A DNA stretch of 64,000 nt from Bacteroidota bacterium (lineage in GTDB: Bacteria > Bacteroidota > Bacteroidia > B-17B0 > Aurantibacillaceae), in contig JADJFB010000016.1 of the NCBI GenBank assembly GCA_016708845.1, forward strand, positions 62,001-126,000, read 5' to 3'. The first letter of the stretch is position 1. The number at the start of each line of letters is the position of its first letter. Below, piece after piece: positions 18,876-26,343 of the stretch. A program made the translations under genes and the position numbers. The notes beneath the pieces are model-generated. The model saw nothing but the letters and a program-made list of their open reading frames with translations. It was not told where the DNA came from and searched no databases.

Positions 18876-19324
18876 ATGAGAACAATCAAAATCATAATTA
18901 TTTCACTGATATTTTGCAGCTGTTCAGTAAAACGTTTCTCACTTTCTGACCAAAACTAAAGGCTGGACAAGTTTTTACGACTTATGGTATTTTATATTCG
19001 TTAGGACAGGATAGTATTCTTGTTGACAAATGTAAGCTAACATTAGATAGTATTTTCAATTTTCTTAGATCACATCCTGATATAAAAGTTGAGCTTGGCG
19101 CACATACTGATATCAGAGGAGATGATGAAAAAAATTTAGCATTATCTCAATACAGAGCAAACAGACTCAAGGAGTATTTTATCAAGCAAACAATTAATTC
19201 AGATAGGTTGGTTGCAAAAGGTTTTGGTGAGACCAAATCAATACGTTCAAAAAAAGAGCAAGAGAAATTGGGCGACCATGCTAGAAATGTAAATAGACGT
19301 ACAACTATTAGAATAATTAAATAA
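18876..19324 (+). CDS. Small OmpA-domain lipoprotein, frameshifted
   Basis: ATG at 18876 opens a short lipoprotein-type signal (IIIISLIFCSCS) and stops after 27 codons. Adding one A to the run of four A at about 18952-18955 joins it to a frame ending at 19324 that encodes an OmpA peptidoglycan-binding domain: VELGAHTDIRGDDEKNLALS, RANRLKEYF, SDRLVAKGFGE and NRRTTIRIIK. The corrected protein has about 149 residues, essentially a signal and one OmpA domain, so it is probably anchored in the outer membrane and bound to peptidoglycan. It lies 46 bp before the hydrolase gene. Confidence 0.78.
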
Positions 19325-19370
19325 ACTGCTACGAAGTTGGTAGTATTATAAATGCATAATATAAAGAATA

Positions 19371-20480
19371 ATGTTCATGATAAAACTAGATAGTAAAATT
19401 AAAGCAGGTGTTATGGTAATGATTACTTTGTTACTATTTACTTCTTGTCAATTAGGACGTTTTGTGTTTTATAATTTTGCGGACATTAAAGATTATAGAA
19501 AATTTAAATCTAGGCCATTAAATGCTAGTCCAATCGCATTTAATTTTTGTTCGACCGAAAAAGGAAAATTTCCTAAAGAAATAGATAATACAACATTCGA
19601 CAAATACCTTGAAAATAATAAGACAGTTGCCTTTTTAATTATTAAGAATGATACAATTCAATATGAAAAATATTTTAAAGGCTATGAGCAGGAAAGTATT
19701 GTTCCATCATTTTCAATGGCAAAATCAATCTCATCAATCTTAATAGGTTGCGCTATTGATGACGGTTTAATTAAATCTGTTGATGAATCGATTACTAATT
19801 ACATTCCTGAATTGAAAAAAAACGGATTAGAAAAAGTTACAATAAAACATCTTCTGCAAATGACATCGGGAATTAAATTTAATGAAAGTTATATAAACCC
19901 TTTTGGAGACGCTGCTTCTTTTTACTATGGACTTAATCTTAGAAAACAAATTGCAAAAATGAAGTTAAAACATGAGCCTGGTAAAAAGTTTGAGTATATT
20001 AGTGGTAATACTCAGTTATTAGGTTTAGTATTAGAACGTTCATTACGAGGAAAAACAATTACGCAATATTTGCAAGATAAATTATGGACACCATTAGGGA
20101 TGGAGTATAGTGCATCTTGGAGTATTGATCGTAATAAAAATGGACTAGAGAAAACATTTTGCTGTTTAAATGCAAGAGCAAGAGACTTTGCTAAAATAGG
20201 CCGTCTTTACAAAAACAAAGGTAATTGGAATGGAACACAAATTGTTTCTCAAAAATGGGTTGATGAATCCACAAAGTTGGATACAACAGACGGAAGTGTA
20301 GATTATTATCAGTATCAGTGGTGGTTGCCAACACCTAACGAAGATTTTATGGCTGAAGGTATTTTAGGTCAATTTGTATATGTAAATCCTTCTAAGAATT
20401 TAATAATTGTAAGGCTTGGAAAAAATGAGGGAAAAGCTAACTGGTGGACAATTTTCACTTCTTTAGCAAAGGCATATTGA
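19371..20480 (+). CDS. Beta-lactamase-fold serine hydrolase, lipoprotein
   Basis: 369 residues (367 if the second ATG at 19377 is used, which fits the signal better). The N-terminus ITLLLFTSC looks like a lipobox, so the mature protein would be lipid-anchored. The class C/PBP-like motifs are present: SxxK in FSMAKSISSIL (about residue 118), YxN in FEYISGNTQLLG (about 207) and a C-terminal WWLPTP / GILGQFVYVNP region. Members include esterases, D-aminopeptidases and beta-lactamase relatives, so the substrate is open and resistance is not implied. Confidence 0.85.
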   Translation: MFMIKLDSKIKAGVMVMITLLLFTSCQLGRFVFYNFADIKDYRKFKSRPLNASPIAFNFCSTEKGKFPKEIDNTTFDKYLENNKTVAFLIIKNDTIQYEKYFKGYEQESIVPSFSMAKSISSILIGCAIDDGLIKSVDESITNYIPELKKNGLEKVTIKHLLQMTSGIKFNESYINPFGDAASFYYGLNLRKQIAKMKLKHEPGKKFEYISGNTQLLGLVLERSLRGKTITQYLQDKLWTPLGMEYSASWSIDRNKNGLEKTFCCLNARARDFAKIGRLYKNKGNWNGTQIVSQKWVDESTKLDTTDGSVDYYQYQWWLPTPNEDFMAEGILGQFVYVNPSKNLIIVRLGKNEGKANWWTIFTSLAKAY

Positions 20481-20599
20481 AAAGAAGAATAGTTGTTGTT
20501 CATCTACTTGTTAATTAATTCTAATCTGCAATATTATCAGAGTCCATTTTTTTTGTTTAATTATTTTTATTATATTACAGAAAATAAAATTTTGGCACC

Positions 20600-21579
20600 A
20601 TGAATCCATTTTTAACACAGGTTGTTATACAAACCGTATTAAACAACAAACATAAACACCAAATAGTCCGCAGGAATCGCCTTCTAAGTTTCGTTTGGCA
20701 AAAGCTTATAAGGAATTTAAGTTATTAGTAACACGATTATTAAAAGATACAGTTTTGATTGGCTTAGGAATTTTGGCGGCAGCTTTTGGTTTAGAGAGTT
20801 TTTTATTACCTAGTAAATTTATTGATGGTGGCGCTACTGGTATTTCATTATTAATTACAGAGTTAACCAATATTCCTCTATACTTTTTAATTATTGGGAT
20901 TAATATCCCTTTTGTATTTTTAGGCTATAAAATTATTGGTAAACAATTTGCCATTAAAACGGCCATTGCAATCACTGGTTTGGCTATTTGTATTGCCTTT
21001 GTTCATTTTCCGGAAGTTACTCACGATAAATTATTGGTGGCTATTTTTGGCGGATTCTTTTTGGGCTCTGGTATTGGATTATCGGTTAGGGGTGGAGCAG
21101 TGATTGATGGAACGGAAGTATTAGCTATTTTTTTAAGTCGCAAATTTGGCATTACTATGGGTGATGTGATTATTGTGATTAACATTTTTATTTTCTCAAC
21201 GGCTGCTTATTTTCTATCCATTGAAGCGGCATTGTATTCAATGATAACATATTTAGCGGCCTCTAAAACTTTAGACTTTGTAGTATTAGGTATTGAAGAA
21301 TATAACGGCGTAACAATTGTATCTTCTCACAGCGAAGAAATCAGGCAAATGATTATTGATGCGATGGGTAGGGGAGTAACAGTGTATTGCGGAAAAAGAG
21401 GTTATGGCAAAAGAGGAGAAGGTAAAGAAATTGATATTGTTTATACGGTTGTAACTCGTTTAGAATTAAATAAACTCAATACTGAAATCGAAAAAATAGA
21501 CCCTAATGCTTTTGTGGTGATGAACACTATTAAGGATACCAAAGGCGGGATGATTAAGAAGCGTCCGTTGCAGCATTAG
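20600..21579 (+). CDS. YitT-family membrane protein, frameshifted at the N-terminus
   Basis: The long frame can only begin at TTG 20695 inside a homologous region. An ATG at 20600 (MNPFLTQVVIQTVL) runs into it if one A is added to the AAA at about 20654-20656, giving a proline-rich linker (TPNSPQESPSKF) before the first membrane segment. The body has five to six membrane segments (DUF161) with SKFIDGGATGISLL and GAVIDGTEVLAIFLSRK, then a soluble DUF2179 domain (YNGVTIVSSHSEEIRQ, RGVTVYCGKRGYGK). This two-domain layout is that of YitT/YpjC proteins of unknown transport role. Confidence 0.82.
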
Positions 21580-21587
21580 ATTATATA

Positions 21588-21622
21588 TTTAAAGTATTGT
21601 CAGTTGAACACACTACTTTAAA
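21588..21622 (+). other. AT-rich hairpin after the YitT gene
   Basis: TTTAAAGTA (21588-21596) and TACTTTAAA (21614-21622) are perfect inverted repeats around a 17-base loop just after the stop codon. It is followed by A rather than T residues, so it is a weak terminator candidate at best. Confidence 0.4.
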
Positions 21623-21645
21623 AAGCAATTTCTTTTTGTTTTCTT

Positions 21646-21688
21646 AATGTATAAAAAACATTAAGATAATAATGTGCTTATACATTTG
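21646..21688 (+). promoter_or_regulatory. Nested dyad over a perfect -7 box before the phosphoesterase gene
   Basis: Outer arms AATGTATAA (21646-21654) and TTATACATT (21678-21686) enclose inner arms ACATTA (21658-21663) and TAATGT (21670-21675). The right outer arm overlaps TACATTTG (21681-21688), an exact match to TAnnTTTG, 12 bp before the ATG at 21701. It looks like a promoter with a symmetrical operator, or a hairpin at the start of the transcript. Confidence 0.5.
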
Positions 21689-21700
21689 TAAAAACTAATA

Positions 21701-22519
21701 ATGTATAGCAAAAGAGAATTGCAACTTTTAGTGATTAGCGATGTGCATTTAGGCACTTACGGCTGCCACGCCAAGGAATTATTACATTACCTTAAAACAG
21801 TTAACCCGCAAACTTTAGTACTCAACGGAGATATTATAGATATGTGGAACTTTAGCAAAAATTATTTTCCTTCTTCACACATGGATGTGATGCGTCATAT
21901 CATGAAGATGGCAAGCAAAGGCACACATGTGTATTATATAACAGGCAATCACGATGAAATGTTGCGCAAGTACACCGATTTGCAATTAGGTAATTTAGAA
22001 ATTGTGGATAAGTTATTATTGGATTTAGATGGTAAAAAAGCTTGGATATTTCATGGAGACGTGTTTGATGCCACTACCAAAGGTTATGCAAAGTTTTTAG
22101 CAAAGTTGGGGGGCAAGGGTTATGATTTGTTAATTCTCATTAATCGTTTTGTAAACTGGTGTTTGCAATTATTTGGAAAAGATAAAATGAGTATTTCAAA
22201 AAAAGTTAAAGATGGTGTAAAAAAAGCAGTCGCCTTTGTCAGCGATTTTGAGACCACCGCTGCTGAACTAGCTATTGAAAAGAAATATGATTATGTGGTA
22301 TGTGGTCACATTCACATGCCTCAGATAAAAGAAGTGAAAACAGAGGAAGGATCAGTGATGTATTTGAATAGCGGAGATTGGGTGGAAAATTTAACGGCAT
22401 TAGAATATGATAATGGTAAATGGGAAATATTTAATTACGACAAAAATTATTTAGACTTAATCTATCCAAAAGACAATTTTGAACAAGAAGACATTGTATC
22501 TAAAATTTTAGCATCTTAA
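21701..22519 (+). CDS. LpxH-like metallophosphoesterase (UDP-2,3-diacylglucosamine diphosphatase type)
   Basis: 272 residues. The calcineurin-like metal-binding motifs are all present in order: SDVHLGT (DxH, residues 13-15), NGDIIDMW (GDxxD), TGNHDEMLR (GNHD), FHGDVFD and CGHIHMPQ (GHxH). The length and VFDATTKG segment match the Bacteroidota proteins usually called UDP-2,3-diacylglucosamine diphosphatase (LpxH), the lipid A pathway hydrolase. The gene is 3 bp from a glycosyltransferase gene, a pairing that fits a lipid or envelope-glycan role. Confidence 0.82.
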   Translation: MYSKRELQLLVISDVHLGTYGCHAKELLHYLKTVNPQTLVLNGDIIDMWNFSKNYFPSSHMDVMRHIMKMASKGTHVYYITGNHDEMLRKYTDLQLGNLEIVDKLLLDLDGKKAWIFHGDVFDATTKGYAKFLAKLGGKGYDLLILINRFVNWCLQLFGKDKMSISKKVKDGVKKAVAFVSDFETTAAELAIEKKYDYVVCGHIHMPQIKEVKTEEGSVMYLNSGDWVENLTALEYDNGKWEIFNYDKNYLDLIYPKDNFEQEDIVSKILAS

Positions 22520-22522
22520 TTT

Positions 22523-23560
22523 ATGACAAAACCAAAAATATTTTATGCCGTGCAAGCCACAGGAAATGGTCATGTGAGCCGCGCTCAGCAATTGTATCCT
22601 TACTTACAACAATTTGGAGAAGTTGATTTTTTTATCAGCGGTAACAATGCTAATTTGGATTTTAAATTACCGATAAAATATAGAAGTAAAGGTTGTAGTT
22701 TACATTACAGTAAATGTGGCGGATTAAATTATTTTGATGTGATTAAAAACATTAAACCGTTTATGATGTATAAAGATGCAAAATCTTTACCGCTCGAAAA
22801 ATATGATGTGATTATAAATGATTTTGATTTTGTAACGTCTTTGGCCTGTAAATTAAAGAAATTGCCTTCTGTTCAATTGGGTCACCAGGCAAGTTTTCAA
22901 TCGGATTCAACGCCACGTCCTGATAAAAAAAGTATGATGGGTGAAACGATATTAAAACACTATGCTCATGCCACTATTCACATTGGCTTTCATTTTCAAA
23001 AATACGATTCATTTATTTTGCCTCCAGTGATTAAAGAAGAGTTTATTAATGCTCAACCAACCGATTTAAATCATGTAACGGTTTATTTACCTTCTTTTCA
23101 AAAGCATTGTTTGCTAGAAGCGTTTAATAAATTGCCACATGTTCAATTTCATTGGTTTTTGGAATCTATTGAATCGATCAGAACTGAAAAAAACATTACG
23201 TATTACCCCATTAATCAAGCCTTATTTAATAAAAGCTTATTTAGCTGCCATGGTTTAATAACCGGAGGAGGATTCGAAACTCCTTCGGAGGCTTTATATC
23301 TTGGTAAAAAATTAATTAGTATCCCTATTAAAAATCATTACGAACAACAGTGTAATGCCGCTGCCATTGAAAAAATGGGAGTAAAAGTATTACAAGATAT
23401 AGGTGATAATTTTTCGGAAGTGATTGAAAAATGGTTTTCCGAAAATAATAATAATCCAAAAGTTGAAGCTAATAAAATTAACCAAACCTTAGAGTTGTTA
23501 TTTGATACTTATCCTAGTAAAAAGAAAGTAGATAGCGAAGAAGCAATTTTATCTATTTAA
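22523..23560 (+). CDS. MurG-like glycosyltransferase family protein
   Basis: 345 residues. It starts with FYAVQATGNGHVSRAQQLYPYL, a GT-B N-terminal glycine motif with catalytic-region His, and has HGLITGGGFETPSEALYLGKK followed by SIPIKNHYEQQCNA, the donor-nucleotide-binding loop typical of MurG/UGT-like glycosyltransferases. No membrane segment or signal is seen. Its position directly after an LpxH-like gene suggests envelope lipid or glycan synthesis; donor and acceptor are unknown. Confidence 0.8.
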   Translation: MTKPKIFYAVQATGNGHVSRAQQLYPYLQQFGEVDFFISGNNANLDFKLPIKYRSKGCSLHYSKCGGLNYFDVIKNIKPFMMYKDAKSLPLEKYDVIINDFDFVTSLACKLKKLPSVQLGHQASFQSDSTPRPDKKSMMGETILKHYAHATIHIGFHFQKYDSFILPPVIKEEFINAQPTDLNHVTVYLPSFQKHCLLEAFNKLPHVQFHWFLESIESIRTEKNITYYPINQALFNKSLFSCHGLITGGGFETPSEALYLGKKLISIPIKNHYEQQCNAAAIEKMGVKVLQDIGDNFSEVIEKWFSENNNNPKVEANKINQTLELLFDTYPSKKKVDSEEAILSI

Positions 23561-23687
23561 TATTAATCAAGCAAAATTAAATAGTCCAAAAAAACGGATT
23601 ATGAATTGGTTATATATAGTATTTCGACTGCATATATTTTGCATCCAGTGAATCACCTATAAATTAAATTGAAAGAAATTAATGAGA

Positions 23688-24380
23688 TTATAGTAAATCT
23701 CTATTTATTGAGTAACCAATACCTTTACTGGTTTTAATGATGTCGTTGCCTAATGTGCGACGAATATTTCTGATGTGAATATCAATGGTTCTGCTATTGG
23801 CAACTTCTGGTGAGTTCCAAATGAGTTTAGCGAAATCTTGACGGGTAAAAGTTTTGTGTGTGTTGGTGTACATTAAGTTTACCATTTCAAATTCTTTACG
23901 AGGTAAACTTATTTTTCCTTTAGGTGTAATAATTAAATATTGTTCTTTATCTACAAAAAAAATAGGATGCTTACTTTGTTCAGTGGCTTCTTCTATTTTA
24001 CTTTGCGAGCGTTTTTTTAAAGTAGAAATCCGTGCTTCTAATAAAATAGGTTTAATTGGAGTAATAATGAAATCATCTGCTCCAGAGTTGAAGGCTGTAA
24101 TTTGAATGTAATCATCTTGTTTGTTTGAAAACAAAATAATATATGGTTGTTCAATGTCTTTTAAGTTCCTAATATCGGAAGTGATACTAATGCCATCTCT
24201 AAATGTGTAATCCAATTCTGCAATTACCAAATGCACATTGCCTTTTTTTAGGGACGAATATAAATCTTCATCCGATTTAGCAAAGCTAACTTGGTATTTT
24301 TTTTCTTCTAAGTAATCGGCCGTTTTTTTTATAGACGAATCAGTATTAGAACAAATAATTATGTGAAAGGATTGAGGCAT
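23688..24380 (-). CDS. OmpR-family response regulator with a degenerate (pseudo-)receiver
   Basis: I take ATG 24380 as start (MPQSFHIIICSN); the ATG at 24404 lies inside the terminator hairpin of the upstream gene. The 230-residue protein aligns without gaps to the receiver of the regulator at 31020-31709. At the aligned positions the acidic pair Asp-Asp is Ser11-Asn12, the phosphoacceptor Asp is Glu55 (AELDYTFRDGI), and the conserved Lys of the KP motif is Thr108 (FIITPIKP). The C-terminal winged helix (LPRKEFEMVNLM, SRTIDIHIRNIRRTLG, GIGYSIN) is intact. It should bind DNA but not be switched by phosphorylation; Glu could mimic the phosphorylated state. No kinase is adjacent. Confidence 0.88.
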   Translation of the reverse strand: MPQSFHIIICSNTDSSIKKTADYLEEKKYQVSFAKSDEDLYSSLKKGNVHLVIAELDYTFRDGISITSDIRNLKDIEQPYIILFSNKQDDYIQITAFNSGADDFIITPIKPILLEARISTLKKRSQSKIEEATEQSKHPIFFVDKEQYLIITPKGKISLPRKEFEMVNLMYTNTHKTFTRQDFAKLIWNSPEVANSRTIDIHIRNIRRTLGNDIIKTSKGIGYSINRDLL

Positions 24381-24383
24381 GGG

Positions 24384-24417
24384 TATAAAAAAAGGCACGA
24401 ACAAGGTTCGTGCCTTT
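24384..24417 (-). terminator. Terminator of the T9SS protein gene
   Basis: AAAGGCACGAAC (24391-24402) and GTTCGTGCCTTT (24406-24417) form a perfect 12-bp stem with a 3-base loop, followed on the minus strand by a run of seven T. It ends only four bases before the response regulator start codon at 24380. Confidence 0.9.
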
Positions 24418-24430
24418 ACTTTTATGAGAA

Positions 24431-26133
24431 TTATTTATTGATTACTAATTTTTTAGTTTCTTTTGATCCATTGATATCTAAAGAGATGTAGTAAATACCA
24501 CTAGCTAAGTTAGAAGTGTTTAAAGAAATGGTATTGTTACCTTTTTCAAAATCATTGCTTTGAGATAAAGTAGATACTAAATTTCCTAATACATCATACA
24601 CATTAACAGATACTTTATTTTTTTCAGCAATGTTAAAAGAAATTGTAGTGTTAGCTGTTGCAGGATTTGGGTATAAAACAAATGAATTTATTACTCCTTT
24701 TGCTAAATCTTTTACTCCTAAAACTTGACCATTAAATTGAGGGCCTGAAAAACTTGCACCAGTTGAAGCAGAAGATGCAGCCGATAAACGGAAATCACTT
24801 GGGTCATATAATTCTGTTGGGAACGCATTTACAAATGCAATTTGAGCAACAGATTTTGTTGTATCGATAGAAGCTAAACCAGCATAAGCATTATACCAAG
24901 TTGCGTTAGCACCACCAGCATCATGAACAAATTTTGGGAATAAGTTACTAGCAATAAGTGTGTTTTGAACTAAACCTAAAGAATCCATATTTGTGTTAGC
25001 GTTGTAGTTATCAAAAGTTGGTTGCCCACTAACATGCCATCCTTTTTCCCATCCAACAATAATAGAGTTATGAATAGAAATTGCAGTGTTTCTTCTTGTG
25101 AAGATTCCTCTTTCAAATTTTTCTCCAACAGGTAATGCTGTATTGCCATCTCTTTTTGGCCCTATTACAGTCATATTGGAGAAAATTGCTTTTGTAATTG
25201 GTAATCTATTTAAACCAGTACCACCAGAGTTATCAGATTCAAAACCGTTAGAATCACCAGCAGCATCAGAAATATCTTTATCTCTAACCACTAATCCAAA
25301 TTGAATACGACCAGCATAACCATAATCTGTATCAAAATCATCATCTAAACCTCTGAATGCAATTAAGTATTTAGCATCAACTGCCCCACCAAACCATTCA
25401 AAAGCATCATCTCCACCAAAAGAAGCTTGGATATGATCGATTTGTGTTCCTGAACCTACACCACCCATTGTTAAACCATTTAACTCAGAATTTGGAGTTG
25501 TAGATAAAGCTACACCAGCAAATTCGATACGGCAATAAGACATTACACCAGAACTTTCAGTGTTATTATTTCCACCGTAAGCTGTTTCTGGGAATTGAGT
25601 TGCGAATCCTTCAATAAAGTTAGTATTTGGATTAGTACCACAAGTAGAACAAGGTGTATTAATAATACCATTTCCTAATATTACAACACCACCCCAATCT
25701 GCTGGGTTTCTGTTAGACTCGTTTGATGTAAATACAATTGGATTCGTTACAGTACCTTGTGCATTTATTTGAGCACCTTTAGTTATAATTAAGCATGCTT
25801 TGGTTTTTTGTCACCTTTAATAACTGTACCAGGTAAAATAGTTAAAGTGTTACCAGAAGCAACGCTTACATTACCAACTAATAAATACGTATTACTTGGA
25901 CTCCAAGTTTGAGAAGTAATAGAACCTGTAATGGTTTGAGTTGTTGCTGGATAAACGGTAATTTGTGGGTCAAAGTTAGCCCAACCAGCTGTCCAGTCGT
26001 TTGATGTTGTTCCTGTTAAACCATCGGTAACTGGAAACGCTCCTTTGTAAGAAGTTGAAGTCCAAAATGGAGTTTGTGCCATAGCAGTTACGCTTAATAG
26101 TGCTGCTGTTGCTAATGTGTAGATTTTTTTCAT
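24431..26133 (-). CDS. T9SS-secreted protein with type A sorting domain, one frameshift
   Basis: ATG at 26133 begins a signal peptide (MKKIYTLATAALLSVTAMAQ). The first frame ends at 25789 after GTVIKGDKKPK. Adding one T to the plus-strand run at 25804-25809 gives ...KGDKKTKACLIITKGAQINA and continues in the frame ending at 24431, about 567 residues in all. The body has beta-helix-like features (GTQIDHIQASFGGDDAFEWFGG) and Asn/Gly/Asp-rich loops. The last 75 residues (VLYPNPATANTTISF, YDVLGNLVSTLSQ, LASGIYYISLDINGSKETKKLVINK) are a T9SS type A sorting domain, so it is exported to the surface. The substrate is unknown. It is downstream of the TonB receptor but has its own control region. Confidence 0.85.
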
Positions 26134-26205
26134 TTTGTTTTATTTAATTGTTAAAGTGTTTTTGTTTTTACGCTGCAAATTAACGAGCACAACCTTAGCT
26201 TTAGA

Positions 26206-26276
26206 TTAACATGAGTTTACGATATACTTACTTATACCTTAAGTTTATGTAAAGTAATTTTAGTTTTACTTAACAT
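26206..26276 (-). promoter_or_regulatory. 11-bp-phased TTAACAT-like repeats, Pho-box-like array upstream of the T9SS gene
   Basis: On the plus strand 7-mers recur every 11 bp: TTAACAT (26206), TTACGAT (26217), TTACTTA (26228), TTAAGTT (26239) and a weaker TAAAGTA (26250); a further TTAACAT is at 26270, out of phase. Seven-bp units with four-bp spacers are the layout of PhoB-type (OmpR-family) tandem sites. The array ends 73 bp before the T9SS gene start, just behind a TAAGGTTG box (26192-26199, minus strand) that could be its -7 element. Confidence 0.55.
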
Positions 26277-26311
26277 ATAATTAATATTAAACTTCAGGAA
26301 TTATGGGAATT

Positions 26312-26342
26312 AAAAAACGCTCGTTGTTTAACGAGCGTTTTT
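26312..26342 (-). terminator. Terminator of the TonB receptor gene
   Basis: AAAAACGCTCGTT (26313-26325) and AACGAGCGTTTTT (26330-26342) are perfect 13-bp arms with a 4-base loop, directly after the receptor stop codon on the minus strand, with a T-run at the 3' side. Confidence 0.9.
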
Positions 26343-26343
26343 G

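Noticed and set aside
19371..20480. Antibiotic-resistance beta-lactamase
   Set aside because: The motifs are those of the broad class C-like serine hydrolase family; nothing points to antibiotic hydrolysis.
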